This document shows, in pieces, positions 1 to 6,281 of a stretch of 8,650 bases of DNA (its first letter is position 1; each line of letters starts with the position of its first letter). Below the pieces are notes generated by a model that had not been told where the DNA came from, did no database searches, and saw only the letters and a program-made list of their open reading frames with translations. This DNA comes from Spirochaetales bacterium (GTDB lineage: Bacteria > Spirochaetota > Spirochaetia > SZUA-6 > DRHE01): positions 1 through 8,650 of the forward strand of contig JAGLQP010000067.1 of the NCBI GenBank assembly GCA_023136785.1, in the 5' to 3' direction. The position numbers and the translations under genes are program-made.

Positions 1-930
1 AGCTCTGCCGATTCCAACCAGAATCTCATCAATAACGATGCTGATCTTCTCCCCCCCGCGCCCGCAATGAACGACCTTTTCAGATCCCTTCTGCTCAATA
101 CGCTCGATCGAGCATTCCTTTATCAGATGGACGCCGTCTTTAGTAAAGGACCGCTCGACCAGCTCTGCCGCTTCCCGTTCCTCTCTGGGAAGGATGTGAT
201 CCGTCTTTTCAAGGAGGTACACTTCGGAACCGAAACGGGCAAAGGCTTGAGATAATTCACAGCCAATCGGACCTGCCCCGATTACCGCCAGCCTGGAAGG
301 AAGCTCCGTAAGGCTGAACACGGTCTCGTTGTTCAGATAACCCGCCTCCTCCAGTCCGGGAATCCCCGGGGCAGCCGCCCTGGCACCGGTTGCCACGACC
401 GCTTTGGCGAAGCGCAGAGTTTTTCCATCCACCTCTACGGTGTCCCGGCCTGTAAATCGGGCAGTCCCCAGATAGACGTCTACTCCAAGATCCTTGTAGC
501 GATGTGCAGAATCTACCGGACTGATATCCGCCCGCAGCCGTCGCATCCGTGCCATGAGGGCTGGAAAATCGACTTTGACTCCATCGGGCACTACGATTCC
601 GTATTCGCCGGCGTCCCTCACATCCGCCGAAGCTCGCGCCGAGCGGATCAAGCCCTTGGAGGGCACGCAACCTACGTTGAGACAATCCCCGCCCATCAGG
701 TGTTTTTCAATCAGGGCTACCTTTGCTCCCAATCCGGCCGCTCCGTTCGCCGCAATCAAACCGGCCGTGCCGGCACCGATAACAACGAGGTTGTACCTGC
801 CATCGGGCTCCGGGTTCTGCCAATCCGCCGGGTGGACATTAGCAACGAGCTTCAGGTTGTGCTCGTCCTCCGGATAGATCCGTACATCATTCTGTGTTTC
901 GACAACGGTATTTATACGTTTATCTCCCAT
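1..930 (-). CDS. Mercuric-reductase-like FAD-dependent pyridine nucleotide-disulfide oxidoreductase (3' end off window)
   Basis: This is the N-terminal 310 codons of a flavoprotein of the class I disulfide reductase family (mercuric reductase, dihydrolipoamide dehydrogenase, YkgC-like). Reading on the minus strand from ATG 930-928, the frame is open to the window edge. A hydrophilic N-terminal extension of about 45 residues precedes the FAD dinucleotide motif GAGTAG (residues 52-57). The redox-active disulfide follows in GGDCLNVGCVPSK, with C83 and C88. An ATG motif (VVATGAR, about 178-184) and a second GxGxxG for NAD(P)H (GAGPIG, 218-223) come next. The dimerisation domain lies off the window, so the C-terminal Cys pair that would mark a true mercuric reductase cannot be checked, and there is no N-terminal HMA domain. 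Family members usually run to about 470-500 residues. A weak purine stretch (AAGGTAAGG) lies just upstream of the ATG. The substrate is unknown; many such genes are annotated mercuric reductase without mer context, and none is seen here. Confidence 0.9.
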   Translation of the reverse strand, partial: MGDKRINTVVETQNDVRIYPEDEHNLKLVANVHPADWQNPEPDGRYNLVVIGAGTAGLIAANGAAGLGAKVALIEKHLMGGDCLNVGCVPSKGLIRSARASADVRDAGEYGIVVPDGVKVDFPALMARMRRLRADISPVDSAHRYKDLGVDVYLGTARFTGRDTVEVDGKTLRFAKAVVATGARAAAPGIPGLEEAGYLNNETVFSLTELPSRLAVIGAGPIGCELSQAFARFGSEVYLLEKTDHILPREEREAAELVERSFTKDGVHLIKECSIERIEQKGSEKVVHCGRGGEKISIVIDEILVGIGRA

Positions 931-1028
931 TGTTTTTACCTTACCTTTTCTGTAGTAGTTTTATTGACGATATCAATCCGTATTTCCTTACCTCAGGTCT
1001 CCCCGCAGACGGCGCTTCCCGACGACCC

Positions 1029-1044
1029 TCGCGACACATCGCGA
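1029..1044. repeat. TCGCGA inverted/direct repeat in the divergent intergenic region
   Basis: The 197-bp gap at 931-1127 lies between the divergent oxidoreductase and CBS-GGDEF genes. Here TCGCGA occurs twice (1029-1034 and 1039-1044) separated by CACA. As each copy is itself palindromic, the pair is both a direct and an inverted repeat. A third related element, GCGA-AA-TCGC, lies at 1064-1073, placing the ATCGCG cores 31 bp apart, about three helical turns. This arrangement could be an operator for either gene. A -10-like TATAAC sits at 1102-1107 on the plus strand, 20 bp before the CBS-GGDEF start, without a convincing -35. I see no RNA gene or additional protein in the gap. Confidence 0.35.
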
Positions 1045-1127
1045 ATATCAACACAACTGGGGGGCGAAATCGCGGCTCGGACCTGCGGAAAGTGGGTTTT
1101 ATATAACCAGAATACCCTTTTACTACC

Positions 1128-2162
1128 ATGGACAATAAGATCGAAAACTGGATAACGCCGAACCCAGCGGTAGTCGATGCGGAGGATCTCCTCGTCAATG
1201 CTATCCACACAATGGCGGAAAAACAAATCGGAGCAATCCTCGTAACTCAGAATGACGAGCTCAGCGGAATCTTCACCGAACGGGACTTGCTGCGGCTGTT
1301 CTCTGACAATACGGAAAAGGCTTTCAAGGAGCACTTGATGGGGCCAATAAAGACGTTTATGACCGCATCACCCATCTGTGCCCAATCGAAGGATGACTAC
1401 AATACCGTATATATGAAGATGAAAACCCACGATGTGCGTCACATCCCGATCCTTGAAGACAAAGAGCTCGTGGGCATCGTTTCGATGCGGGATTTGATCC
1501 ATCACTACCAGAACAAGCTGGAAACCGCGTTCAACGAAGCACGCCAGGAAATCGAAGACCTGAAGAAACTGGTTTCGGTGACCGGCAGCGAGAAGATAGA
1601 GACTCTTATCAAAGAGGTGCAGAAGTACAGAGAGCTCAGCCTGACCGACCATCTGACCGGCCTGTTCAACAAGCGGTACTTCCAAGCCAGGCTCGTGGAA
1701 GAGGTTACCCGAGCCAAACGGTCCTCCTATGAGATATCCCTGATCTTCTGCGATATCGATTATTTCAAACGCGTCAATGATCGCTTCGGCCATCACATGG
1801 GGGACGAGGTGCTGCGCCAAATGGCACAGATCCTCAGGGGAGGCGTGGATGAGCTCAATATCGTATCGAGACTGCGGAAATCGGATATCATCGCCCGATA
1901 TGGTGGTGAAGAGTTTGTAATCATTCTCCCTGAAACGGGAAAGCAGGGAGCAGCCATTGCGGCCGAGCGTTTGCGTCAGCAAGTAGAGAATAATACATTT
2001 CGGCTCAACGGAGAGGATATTCATCTCACGATGAGCTTCGGCGTTGCCGAGCTATCACCGGAGGACGAAGATTATACGGAAATCATCAAGAACGCCGACT
2101 ATGCCATGTACAAGGCAAAAAACAGCGGCAGAAACCGGGTGGTTGTATACCCTTCCGACTAG
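1128..2162 (+). CDS. Diguanylate cyclase with N-terminal CBS-domain pair
   Basis: This 344-residue cytosolic protein makes cyclic-di-GMP from two GTP. A tandem CBS (Bateman) module covers about residues 8-126: first repeat ~8-58, ending in GIFTERDLLRLF; second ~77-126, ending in GIVSMRDLIHH. A charged helical linker (~128-170) leads to the GGDEF domain, which starts at LTDHLTGLFNKRYF (172-185). Metal and substrate residues are present (CDIDYFKRVND, 208-218). The active-site loop GGEEF is at 259-263, and RKSD (250-253) lies exactly five residues upstream of it, an intact I-site that predicts product feedback inhibition. CBS pairs commonly bind adenine nucleotides, so energy-state sensing is an inference. 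No transmembrane segment is seen. The chosen ATG has no clear Shine-Dalgarno sequence. The stop lies 2 bp from the stop of the convergent GGDEF-EAL gene. Confidence 0.95.
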   Translation: MDNKIENWITPNPAVVDAEDLLVNAIHTMAEKQIGAILVTQNDELSGIFTERDLLRLFSDNTEKAFKEHLMGPIKTFMTASPICAQSKDDYNTVYMKMKTHDVRHIPILEDKELVGIVSMRDLIHHYQNKLETAFNEARQEIEDLKKLVSVTGSEKIETLIKEVQKYRELSLTDHLTGLFNKRYFQARLVEEVTRAKRSSYEISLIFCDIDYFKRVNDRFGHHMGDEVLRQMAQILRGGVDELNIVSRLRKSDIIARYGGEEFVIILPETGKQGAAIAAERLRQQVENNTFRLNGEDIHLTMSFGVAELSPEDEDYTEIIKNADYAMYKAKNSGRNRVVVYPSD

Positions 2163-2164
2163 GA

Positions 2165-4324
2165 TCAGGTCTGAACCAAAGGCTGCTTGTCGGTCTTCAG
2201 CAGTTGTGTCAGCGCCGTCACGCTGACAGGCTTGCCGAAGTAAAACCCCTGGAAAGATTTGCAGCTCTTGGAAATAAGATACTCCAGTTGATTCTTTGTC
2301 TCCACACCCTCGGCGATAACATCCATAAACAGGCTGTTGCCAAGGGTAATAATCGTATTGATGATCTTGGCATTCCCCTTTTTGGACATGTTGATGACAA
2401 AGGACTGGTCGATCTTCAGAATATCCACGGGTAAGTCGGATAGGTAGCTTAGCGAGGAGTATCCGGTTCCAAAATCGTCGATGGCGATACGAATTCCCGG
2501 GTGACGTTTTTTCAGCTCCTCCATCTTCATCCTGGCTTCATTTGGATCCGGCATAATACTGCTTTCTGTGATCTCAATTTTCAAATTCTTGGACTTGATA
2601 CCGGTACCAGTAATGACTCTGCTCAGCTTGTCGACGATGTGCTCCTGGCTGAACTGCTTGACGGAGAGATTGATCGAAACGTACAGATCCTCGAATCCTT
2701 CGGTGTTCCAAGTTTTCAGCTGCTGACAGGCTGTTTCAAACACCCAGTCTCCGAGAGGCAGTATTAACCCTGTCTCCTCGGCAACGGGTATAAAATCGAC
2801 AGGAGAGATGAAGCCGCGCTTCCGGTCATGCCAGCGCAAGAGCGCCTCCACCCCTTCGATAAAACCATTAACCCCAACGATGGGCTGATAGTGCAGTTCA
2901 AACACCTTCTGGTCCAAGGCTTTTCGAATTCCGTTCTCCAAGAAAAGCCGCTCCGAAGCCTGTTTGTTCAACTCCGACGTAAAAAACATGTAGCGGTTTC
3001 CCCGCTCCTTGGCCTTGTACATCGCCATATCGGCGTGTTTGATCAGCTGCATGGCATCGAGACCGTTTTGGGGGATCAGCGCAATTCCGACACTCACACC
3101 GATATTGGTCTTCGTACTCGGATCTACCCCTTCTACCCGGTACGGTCTTCTAATCGTGTCGATAATTTTCTGAGCTACTACGGCCGCGTCGGTTGGCTTC
3201 TCCAGATGGGTAAGCAGAATCACAAACTCATCGCCGCCGAAACGAAACAGGTCTTCGTGGCTGCCGTGATTAGTGTCCAGCTCGGCGCTGAAGCGATATA
3301 CGTGATCGCTTTCCCGCAGACAGCTGCTCAACCTTCTCGCGCAGGAACAGAGAAGAATATCTCCGATGTTGTGCCCCAGGGTGTCATTTACCTTCTTGAA
3401 TCCATCCAGGTCGAGGAACAGCACTGCTCCTATGGTATCCTGATAGCGTTTGACATGGCTTATGAACTGCTCCAGGGTGATATAGAACAGATCCCGGTTG
3501 CCCAGATCGGTCAATTTGTCGTGATAAACCAGGTATTTGAGTTTTCGCTCTGTTATTTTTCGTTGGCTGATGTCTCGGATAATGCAGGTGACCAGACGCT
3601 CGCCCTGCACGCTTTTTGAATTGCCGAAGGATATCTCCAAGGGGACGATGTCGCTGTTCTTGTTCTGGCCGAGCACCTCGATCGTGTTCTCCAGCTGCGA
3701 TGCTTTGCGATCCGCATCATCGATCACGAAATATTTCTTGAACACCTCTTCGTAACGGTTGTGGACAGACGACGGGAACAGTGCGGAAAAATCTTTGCCC
3801 AGCAACTCATTCGGTGTGAATCCAAATACCCGTTCCACCGCTGTGTTGGCAAAGATAATCTGGAAGTTCTCGTTGATCTGTAAAATCGGATCGGCCACCG
3901 TTTCCGACAGGGCGGAATAGCTGCTCTTAACAGATTCAAGCTCTTCGGTGATCTTCAACTGCTCGGTCAGGTCCCGGATCAAGACCATGGCTGCGGGATC
4001 GCCGTGCCAGCGGTGCGGAATAACAGTGACCCGTACGGGAAGCTGCTGCCCTTTTTTCGTCAAAGCTCTGAGATTCGAGGCGCTGCGCTCACCATCTTTC
4101 AGGCATACGGAGATTTTTTGTTTGAACCGATCCTGCGAGCGTTGGGTAAATAACTTATTTACCGTTTTTTTCGCTACCTCTTTGCCTTTGTAACCGAACA
4201 TCCGGACAAACGTTGGGTTGACGTACAGGACTTTTCCGTTTTCATCTAGATGAACCGCGGCTTCGGAGGTAGTCTTTGCCAACAGAGCGTGGATTTCGCC
4301 TTGTTCTCTTCCTGCTATTGCCAC
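2165..4324 (-). CDS. PAS-PAS-GGDEF-EAL cyclic-di-GMP signalling protein
   Basis: This is a 719-residue soluble protein with two PAS sensor domains (about 9-119 and 134-255), a GGDEF domain (about 258-450) and an EAL phosphodiesterase domain (about 454-710). The cyclase motif GGDEF is intact at 363-367, after LDLDGFKKVND. The EAL signature is also intact: EALLRW with E493, N552 in INLS, E587 in ITE, D616-D617 in the DDFGTG loop-6 motif, K637 in LKID, E672 in AEGVE and Q692 in FQG. It could therefore both make and hydrolyse c-di-GMP, with PAS input setting the balance. RESD at 337-340 resembles an I-site but is separated from GGDEF by a 17-residue insertion. The start is GTG 4324-4322, with GAGG eight bases upstream and a near-consensus promoter whose -10 lies at 4371-4366. 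An in-frame GTG at 4375 gives 736 residues but lies inside that promoter and lacks a ribosome site. Confidence 0.93.
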   Translation of the reverse strand: MAIAGREQGEIHALLAKTTSEAAVHLDENGKVLYVNPTFVRMFGYKGKEVAKKTVNKLFTQRSQDRFKQKISVCLKDGERSASNLRALTKKGQQLPVRVTVIPHRWHGDPAAMVLIRDLTEQLKITEELESVKSSYSALSETVADPILQINENFQIIFANTAVERVFGFTPNELLGKDFSALFPSSVHNRYEEVFKKYFVIDDADRKASQLENTIEVLGQNKNSDIVPLEISFGNSKSVQGERLVTCIIRDISQRKITERKLKYLVYHDKLTDLGNRDLFYITLEQFISHVKRYQDTIGAVLFLDLDGFKKVNDTLGHNIGDILLCSCARRLSSCLRESDHVYRFSAELDTNHGSHEDLFRFGGDEFVILLTHLEKPTDAAVVAQKIIDTIRRPYRVEGVDPSTKTNIGVSVGIALIPQNGLDAMQLIKHADMAMYKAKERGNRYMFFTSELNKQASERLFLENGIRKALDQKVFELHYQPIVGVNGFIEGVEALLRWHDRKRGFISPVDFIPVAEETGLILPLGDWVFETACQQLKTWNTEGFEDLYVSINLSVKQFSQEHIVDKLSRVITGTGIKSKNLKIEITESSIMPDPNEARMKMEELKKRHPGIRIAIDDFGTGYSSLSYLSDLPVDILKIDQSFVINMSKKGNAKIINTIITLGNSLFMDVIAEGVETKNQLEYLISKSCKSFQGFYFGKPVSVTALTQLLKTDKQPLVQT

Positions 4325-4365
4325 CTGCTGATCCTCAATCGTTGTCTGTAGGGTATAACACTTGA

Positions 4366-4393
4366 AGTATAGCACCGCATGTTAACATATCAA
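4366..4393 (-). promoter_or_regulatory. Sigma70-type promoter of the GGDEF-EAL gene, with spacer palindrome
   Basis: Reading the minus strand, TTGATA (4393-4388) and TATACT (4371-4366) are separated by 16 bases, each one mismatch from the consensus hexamers. Transcription would begin near 4359, giving a leader of about 35 nt to the GTG at 4324. A perfect 10-bp palindrome, ATGTTAACAT (4379-4388), occupies the spacer next to the -35, a typical repressor position. The promoter lies in the 76-bp gap after pyrD, so the signalling gene can be expressed independently of pyrKD, although no terminator separates them. Confidence 0.6.
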
Positions 4394-4400
4394 AAAATAT

Positions 4401-5309
4401 TTACTCCTGCGCCAAACCGATGATATCCCGGACCGAAGAAAACCCGGCCTCCTCGACATAGCCGGCGATACCCTCGATGACTTCTTTCATCGTGAGCGGA
4501 TTGACGAAGTTCTGTGTCCCCACCGCCACTGCCGTTGCCCCGGCCAGGAGAAACTCCACGGCATCCTGCCAGGTCGCGATCCCACCCATACCAATTATCG
4601 GCACGGTGATCTTTTTAAATGTAGTGAATACGCCATGGATCGCGAGAGGCCGTATGGCCGGTCCTGTAAGTCCCCCGGTGATATTTCCCAGAATCGGCTT
4701 GCGAGTCCCAATATCAATTGCCATCCCCTGATAGGAATTGACCATGGACACCGCAGCAGTTCCTGCGCGCTCGGCGACTACCGCCATCTCGCTGATGTCA
4801 CGGACATTGGGGGAGAGCTTGGAAATGACGGGCAACCGGGTCACCTTGACCACGCTGGCGACTACCCTGCTTAGAGCCGCCTCGTCGGCAGCCCAAATGA
4901 ACCCTTCTTCCAGATTCGGACAGGATAGATCCAACTCGACCATGTCCACCGATCCGGTTCTATCGACCGCGGCGGCCAGGTCCTGCCACTCCTGAAGTGA
5001 ATTTCCCGCTATGCTGAGGATCACCGGCGGACCCAGGCTCCGCAGTCTGGGCAGCTGATCCGCAAGAAAGCGCTCCAACCCTTCTGAGGGGATGCCGATG
5101 GCGTTGAGCATTCCGCAGGGTGTTTCCCAGATCCGGGGAGGCGGATTTCCGGGACGGGGATTCATGAATATCGTCTTGTTGATCACCGCTCCCAGCTCCG
5201 ATGGTGAGAAAAATCCCGCGTGCACCTCATCAACTTCGTAGGTTCCGGAAGCCGGCAGAACCGGATTGGGTAGAGTAACTCCGGCTATTTCGACAGATGT
5301 ATCAATCAT
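4401..5309 (-). CDS. pyrD: Dihydroorotate dehydrogenase class 1B, catalytic subunit
   Basis: This FMN TIM-barrel enzyme oxidises dihydroorotate to orotate in de novo pyrimidine synthesis, passing electrons through PyrK to NAD+. The protein has 302 residues, normal for the family. The N-terminal substrate loop is NPVLPASGTYE (15-25), followed by CGMLNAIGIPSEG (65-77). The class 1 catalytic base is C130 in LDLSCPNLEEG, and FMN-binding K164 is in ISKLSPN. SMVNSYQGMAIDI (188-200) is a slight variant of the family's usual NTLxGMAID. TGGLTGPAIRP, GMGGI (240-244) and VGTQNFVNP (263-271) complete the phosphate-binding end of the barrel. The start is ATG 5309-5307, overlapping the pyrK stop as ATGA. 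An in-frame extension to 5402 exists but would lie inside pyrK and shows no homology. Translational coupling to PyrK, its partner in the heterotetramer, is expected. Confidence 0.96.
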   Translation of the reverse strand: MIDTSVEIAGVTLPNPVLPASGTYEVDEVHAGFFSPSELGAVINKTIFMNPRPGNPPPRIWETPCGMLNAIGIPSEGLERFLADQLPRLRSLGPPVILSIAGNSLQEWQDLAAAVDRTGSVDMVELDLSCPNLEEGFIWAADEAALSRVVASVVKVTRLPVISKLSPNVRDISEMAVVAERAGTAAVSMVNSYQGMAIDIGTRKPILGNITGGLTGPAIRPLAIHGVFTTFKKITVPIIGMGGIATWQDAVEFLLAGATAVAVGTQNFVNPLTMKEVIEGIAGYVEEAGFSSVRDIIGLAQE

Positions 5310-6091
5310 AGTACGACTTCGGCTATGGGGAAGTGGGGTCCATCCCGGCAGACGAGAAAGTAACCTCCCTGCCCGTTTTTCTGTACGGCACACCCGTGGC
5401 AATCACCCATGCCACAGGCCATCAACCCTTCAAGAAACACGAAGCCCTTGATCCGCCCCTCTCGATCGAGGCGCTGCACGTGGCGGGCAAAGCGCCGCGA
5501 CCCGCAGGTATATACCCTGTCTACAGTCTTTCTCCGGAGCAAGTCGTCGAGCAGATCGCTGGCCAGGCCTTCATACCCCTCCGAGCCGTCGTCGGTGGCG
5601 ATCAGAAGTTCCGTAGACACCGGTTCAAGGTATTTTCGGCAGACGATTCTGGAAGCAGCAGAGGCGGATAGAATTGTGTACACCCCGATGCCGCGAGCCC
5701 TGGCTTCTTCAGCCAGATGCACCACCGCCGCCGCTCCGGCTCCCCGCACCAAGAAAGCCATAGAGGGACAGGAAAAGTCCTCTATGGGTCTTCCGAGGGG
5801 ACCGGTGATCTTCACCTCGGTTCCCGGTTTCAGCGACTTGAGCAGGGCGGTGCCCCGGCCCTCGACTTTTACGAACAATCGCAGCGTCTGCTCCCGGGGA
5901 TCGGCCTGCATAATATCGAATGGGCGGGGCAGCATCGGATCGACTCCTGGCCAAGCCCGGATCATGAGAAACTGCCCCGGCCTGGTGGTTTGAGAAATCT
6001 CGGGCTCCCGGAGCAATAGATCCAGGTAATCCCGCCCTTCCTCTTTTGCCTCGAGCACGGTTGCAGATCGATATACAGGATGACGGCCCAT
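5306..6091 (-). CDS. pyrK: Dihydroorotate dehydrogenase electron transfer subunit (FAD, 2Fe-2S)
   Basis: PyrK carries electrons from the FMN of PyrD to NAD+ through a [2Fe-2S] cluster and FAD. From ATG 6091 the protein has 261 residues, normal for the family. The ferredoxin-reductase-like FAD domain includes RPGQFLMIR (37-45) and RPFDI (56-60). The nucleotide-binding half contains YTCGSRRFARHV (194-205), the family's CGP-type motif. The C-terminal cluster ligands are C226, C231, C234 and C248, in ACGMGDCHGCAV and LVCRDGP. The usual GGGIGVAP-type loop is here RGAGAAA (116-122), a divergent form. An in-frame TTG at 6115 would add eight residues; ATG is preferred, though neither start has a strong ribosome site. 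The gene is first in the pyrKD operon, overlaps pyrD by 4 bp, and is transcribed divergently from the OYE-family gene. Confidence 0.94.
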   Translation of the reverse strand: MGRHPVYRSATVLEAKEEGRDYLDLLLREPEISQTTRPGQFLMIRAWPGVDPMLPRPFDIMQADPREQTLRLFVKVEGRGTALLKSLKPGTEVKITGPLGRPIEDFSCPSMAFLVRGAGAAAVVHLAEEARARGIGVYTILSASAASRIVCRKYLEPVSTELLIATDDGSEGYEGLASDLLDDLLRRKTVDRVYTCGSRRFARHVQRLDREGRIKGFVFLEGLMACGMGDCHGCAVQKNGQGGYFLVCRDGPHFPIAEVVL

Positions 6092-6094
6092 TTC

Positions 6095-6136
6095 TTGGAA
6101 TGATATCCAATACAACCAAAAAAGGCTACAAACCTT
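6095..6136 (-). promoter_or_regulatory. pyrK leader with two small hairpins
   Basis: Two stem-loops lie in the predicted ~75-nt pyrKD leader. The upstream one pairs AAGG (6136-6133) with CCTT (6125-6122) and runs into six T (6123-6118), a weak terminator-like form. The downstream one pairs TTGGA (6110-6106) with TCCAA (6099-6095) around a 6-nt loop and ends three bases before ATG 6091, where it would cover the ribosome-binding region. Pyrimidine genes are often controlled in the leader, but I see no PyrR-binding consensus. Stems this short may be chance. Confidence 0.3.
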
Positions 6137-6150
6137 CGCATCCCATTATG

Positions 6151-6180
6151 ATGACAGTGCGACAATCCTGTTATTATACT
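6151..6180 (+). promoter_or_regulatory. Plus-strand promoter for the OYE-family gene
   Basis: ATGACA (6151-6156) and TATACT (6175-6180) are each one mismatch from the sigma70 hexamers, with an 18-base spacer. TATTAT at 6172-6177 is an alternative -10. Transcription would start near 6187, about 95 nt before the OYE start at 6282. The -10 physically overlaps the opposite-strand -10 of pyrKD, so the two promoters probably compete. Confidence 0.5.
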
Positions 6181-6202
6181 TGAAGCTTCGCTGTGGTTTA
6201 AA
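6173..6202 (-). promoter_or_regulatory. Minus-strand promoter for pyrKD
   Basis: On the minus strand a perfect TATAAT -10 lies at 6178-6173, 18 bases from a weaker -35, TTTAAA (6202-6197, four of six matches). The predicted start is near 6166, giving a ~75-nt leader to pyrK ATG 6091. The element shares bases 6175-6178 with the plus-strand -10 of the OYE-family gene. Confidence 0.5.
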
Positions 6203-6281
6203 CAAGTTTGTCGGCTGGTTGAATACATCGCAATCTTCCTTTCAATTGCGGCCGGAGGCTGCGATATGGTATGCTTGCCTC

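Noticed and set aside
51..57. C7 homopolymer in the disulfide reductase gene as a possible frameshift
   Set aside because: The reading frame remains coherent on both sides (VHCGRGGEKISIVIDEILVGIG), so no shift is needed.
257..685. 142-codon open frame on the minus strand
   Set aside because: It lies in another frame of the disulfide reductase gene, is rich in Arg/Gly/Ser, and has no domain-like pattern; it is a shadow.
964..976. FNR/CRP-like box TTGACGATATCAA
   Set aside because: The half-sites are separated by one base too few for the FNR consensus and one arm is imperfect, and no matching promoter geometry was found.
1368..2024. 218-codon minus-strand open frame
   Set aside because: It is antisense to the CBS-GGDEF gene and has no recognisable motif.
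2160..2167. Bidirectional terminator between the convergent signalling genes
   Set aside because: Only 2 bp separate the stops, and I found no GC-rich stem followed by a T-run around them.
2828..3619. 263-codon plus-strand open frame
   Set aside because: It is antisense to the GGDEF domain of the hybrid protein, whose motifs are unmistakable; no ribosome site or family pattern supports the plus frame.
5310..5402. 31-residue N-terminal extension of PyrD
   Set aside because: It lies entirely within pyrK, is Arg-rich without family similarity, and the ATGA overlap gives a standard PyrD start.
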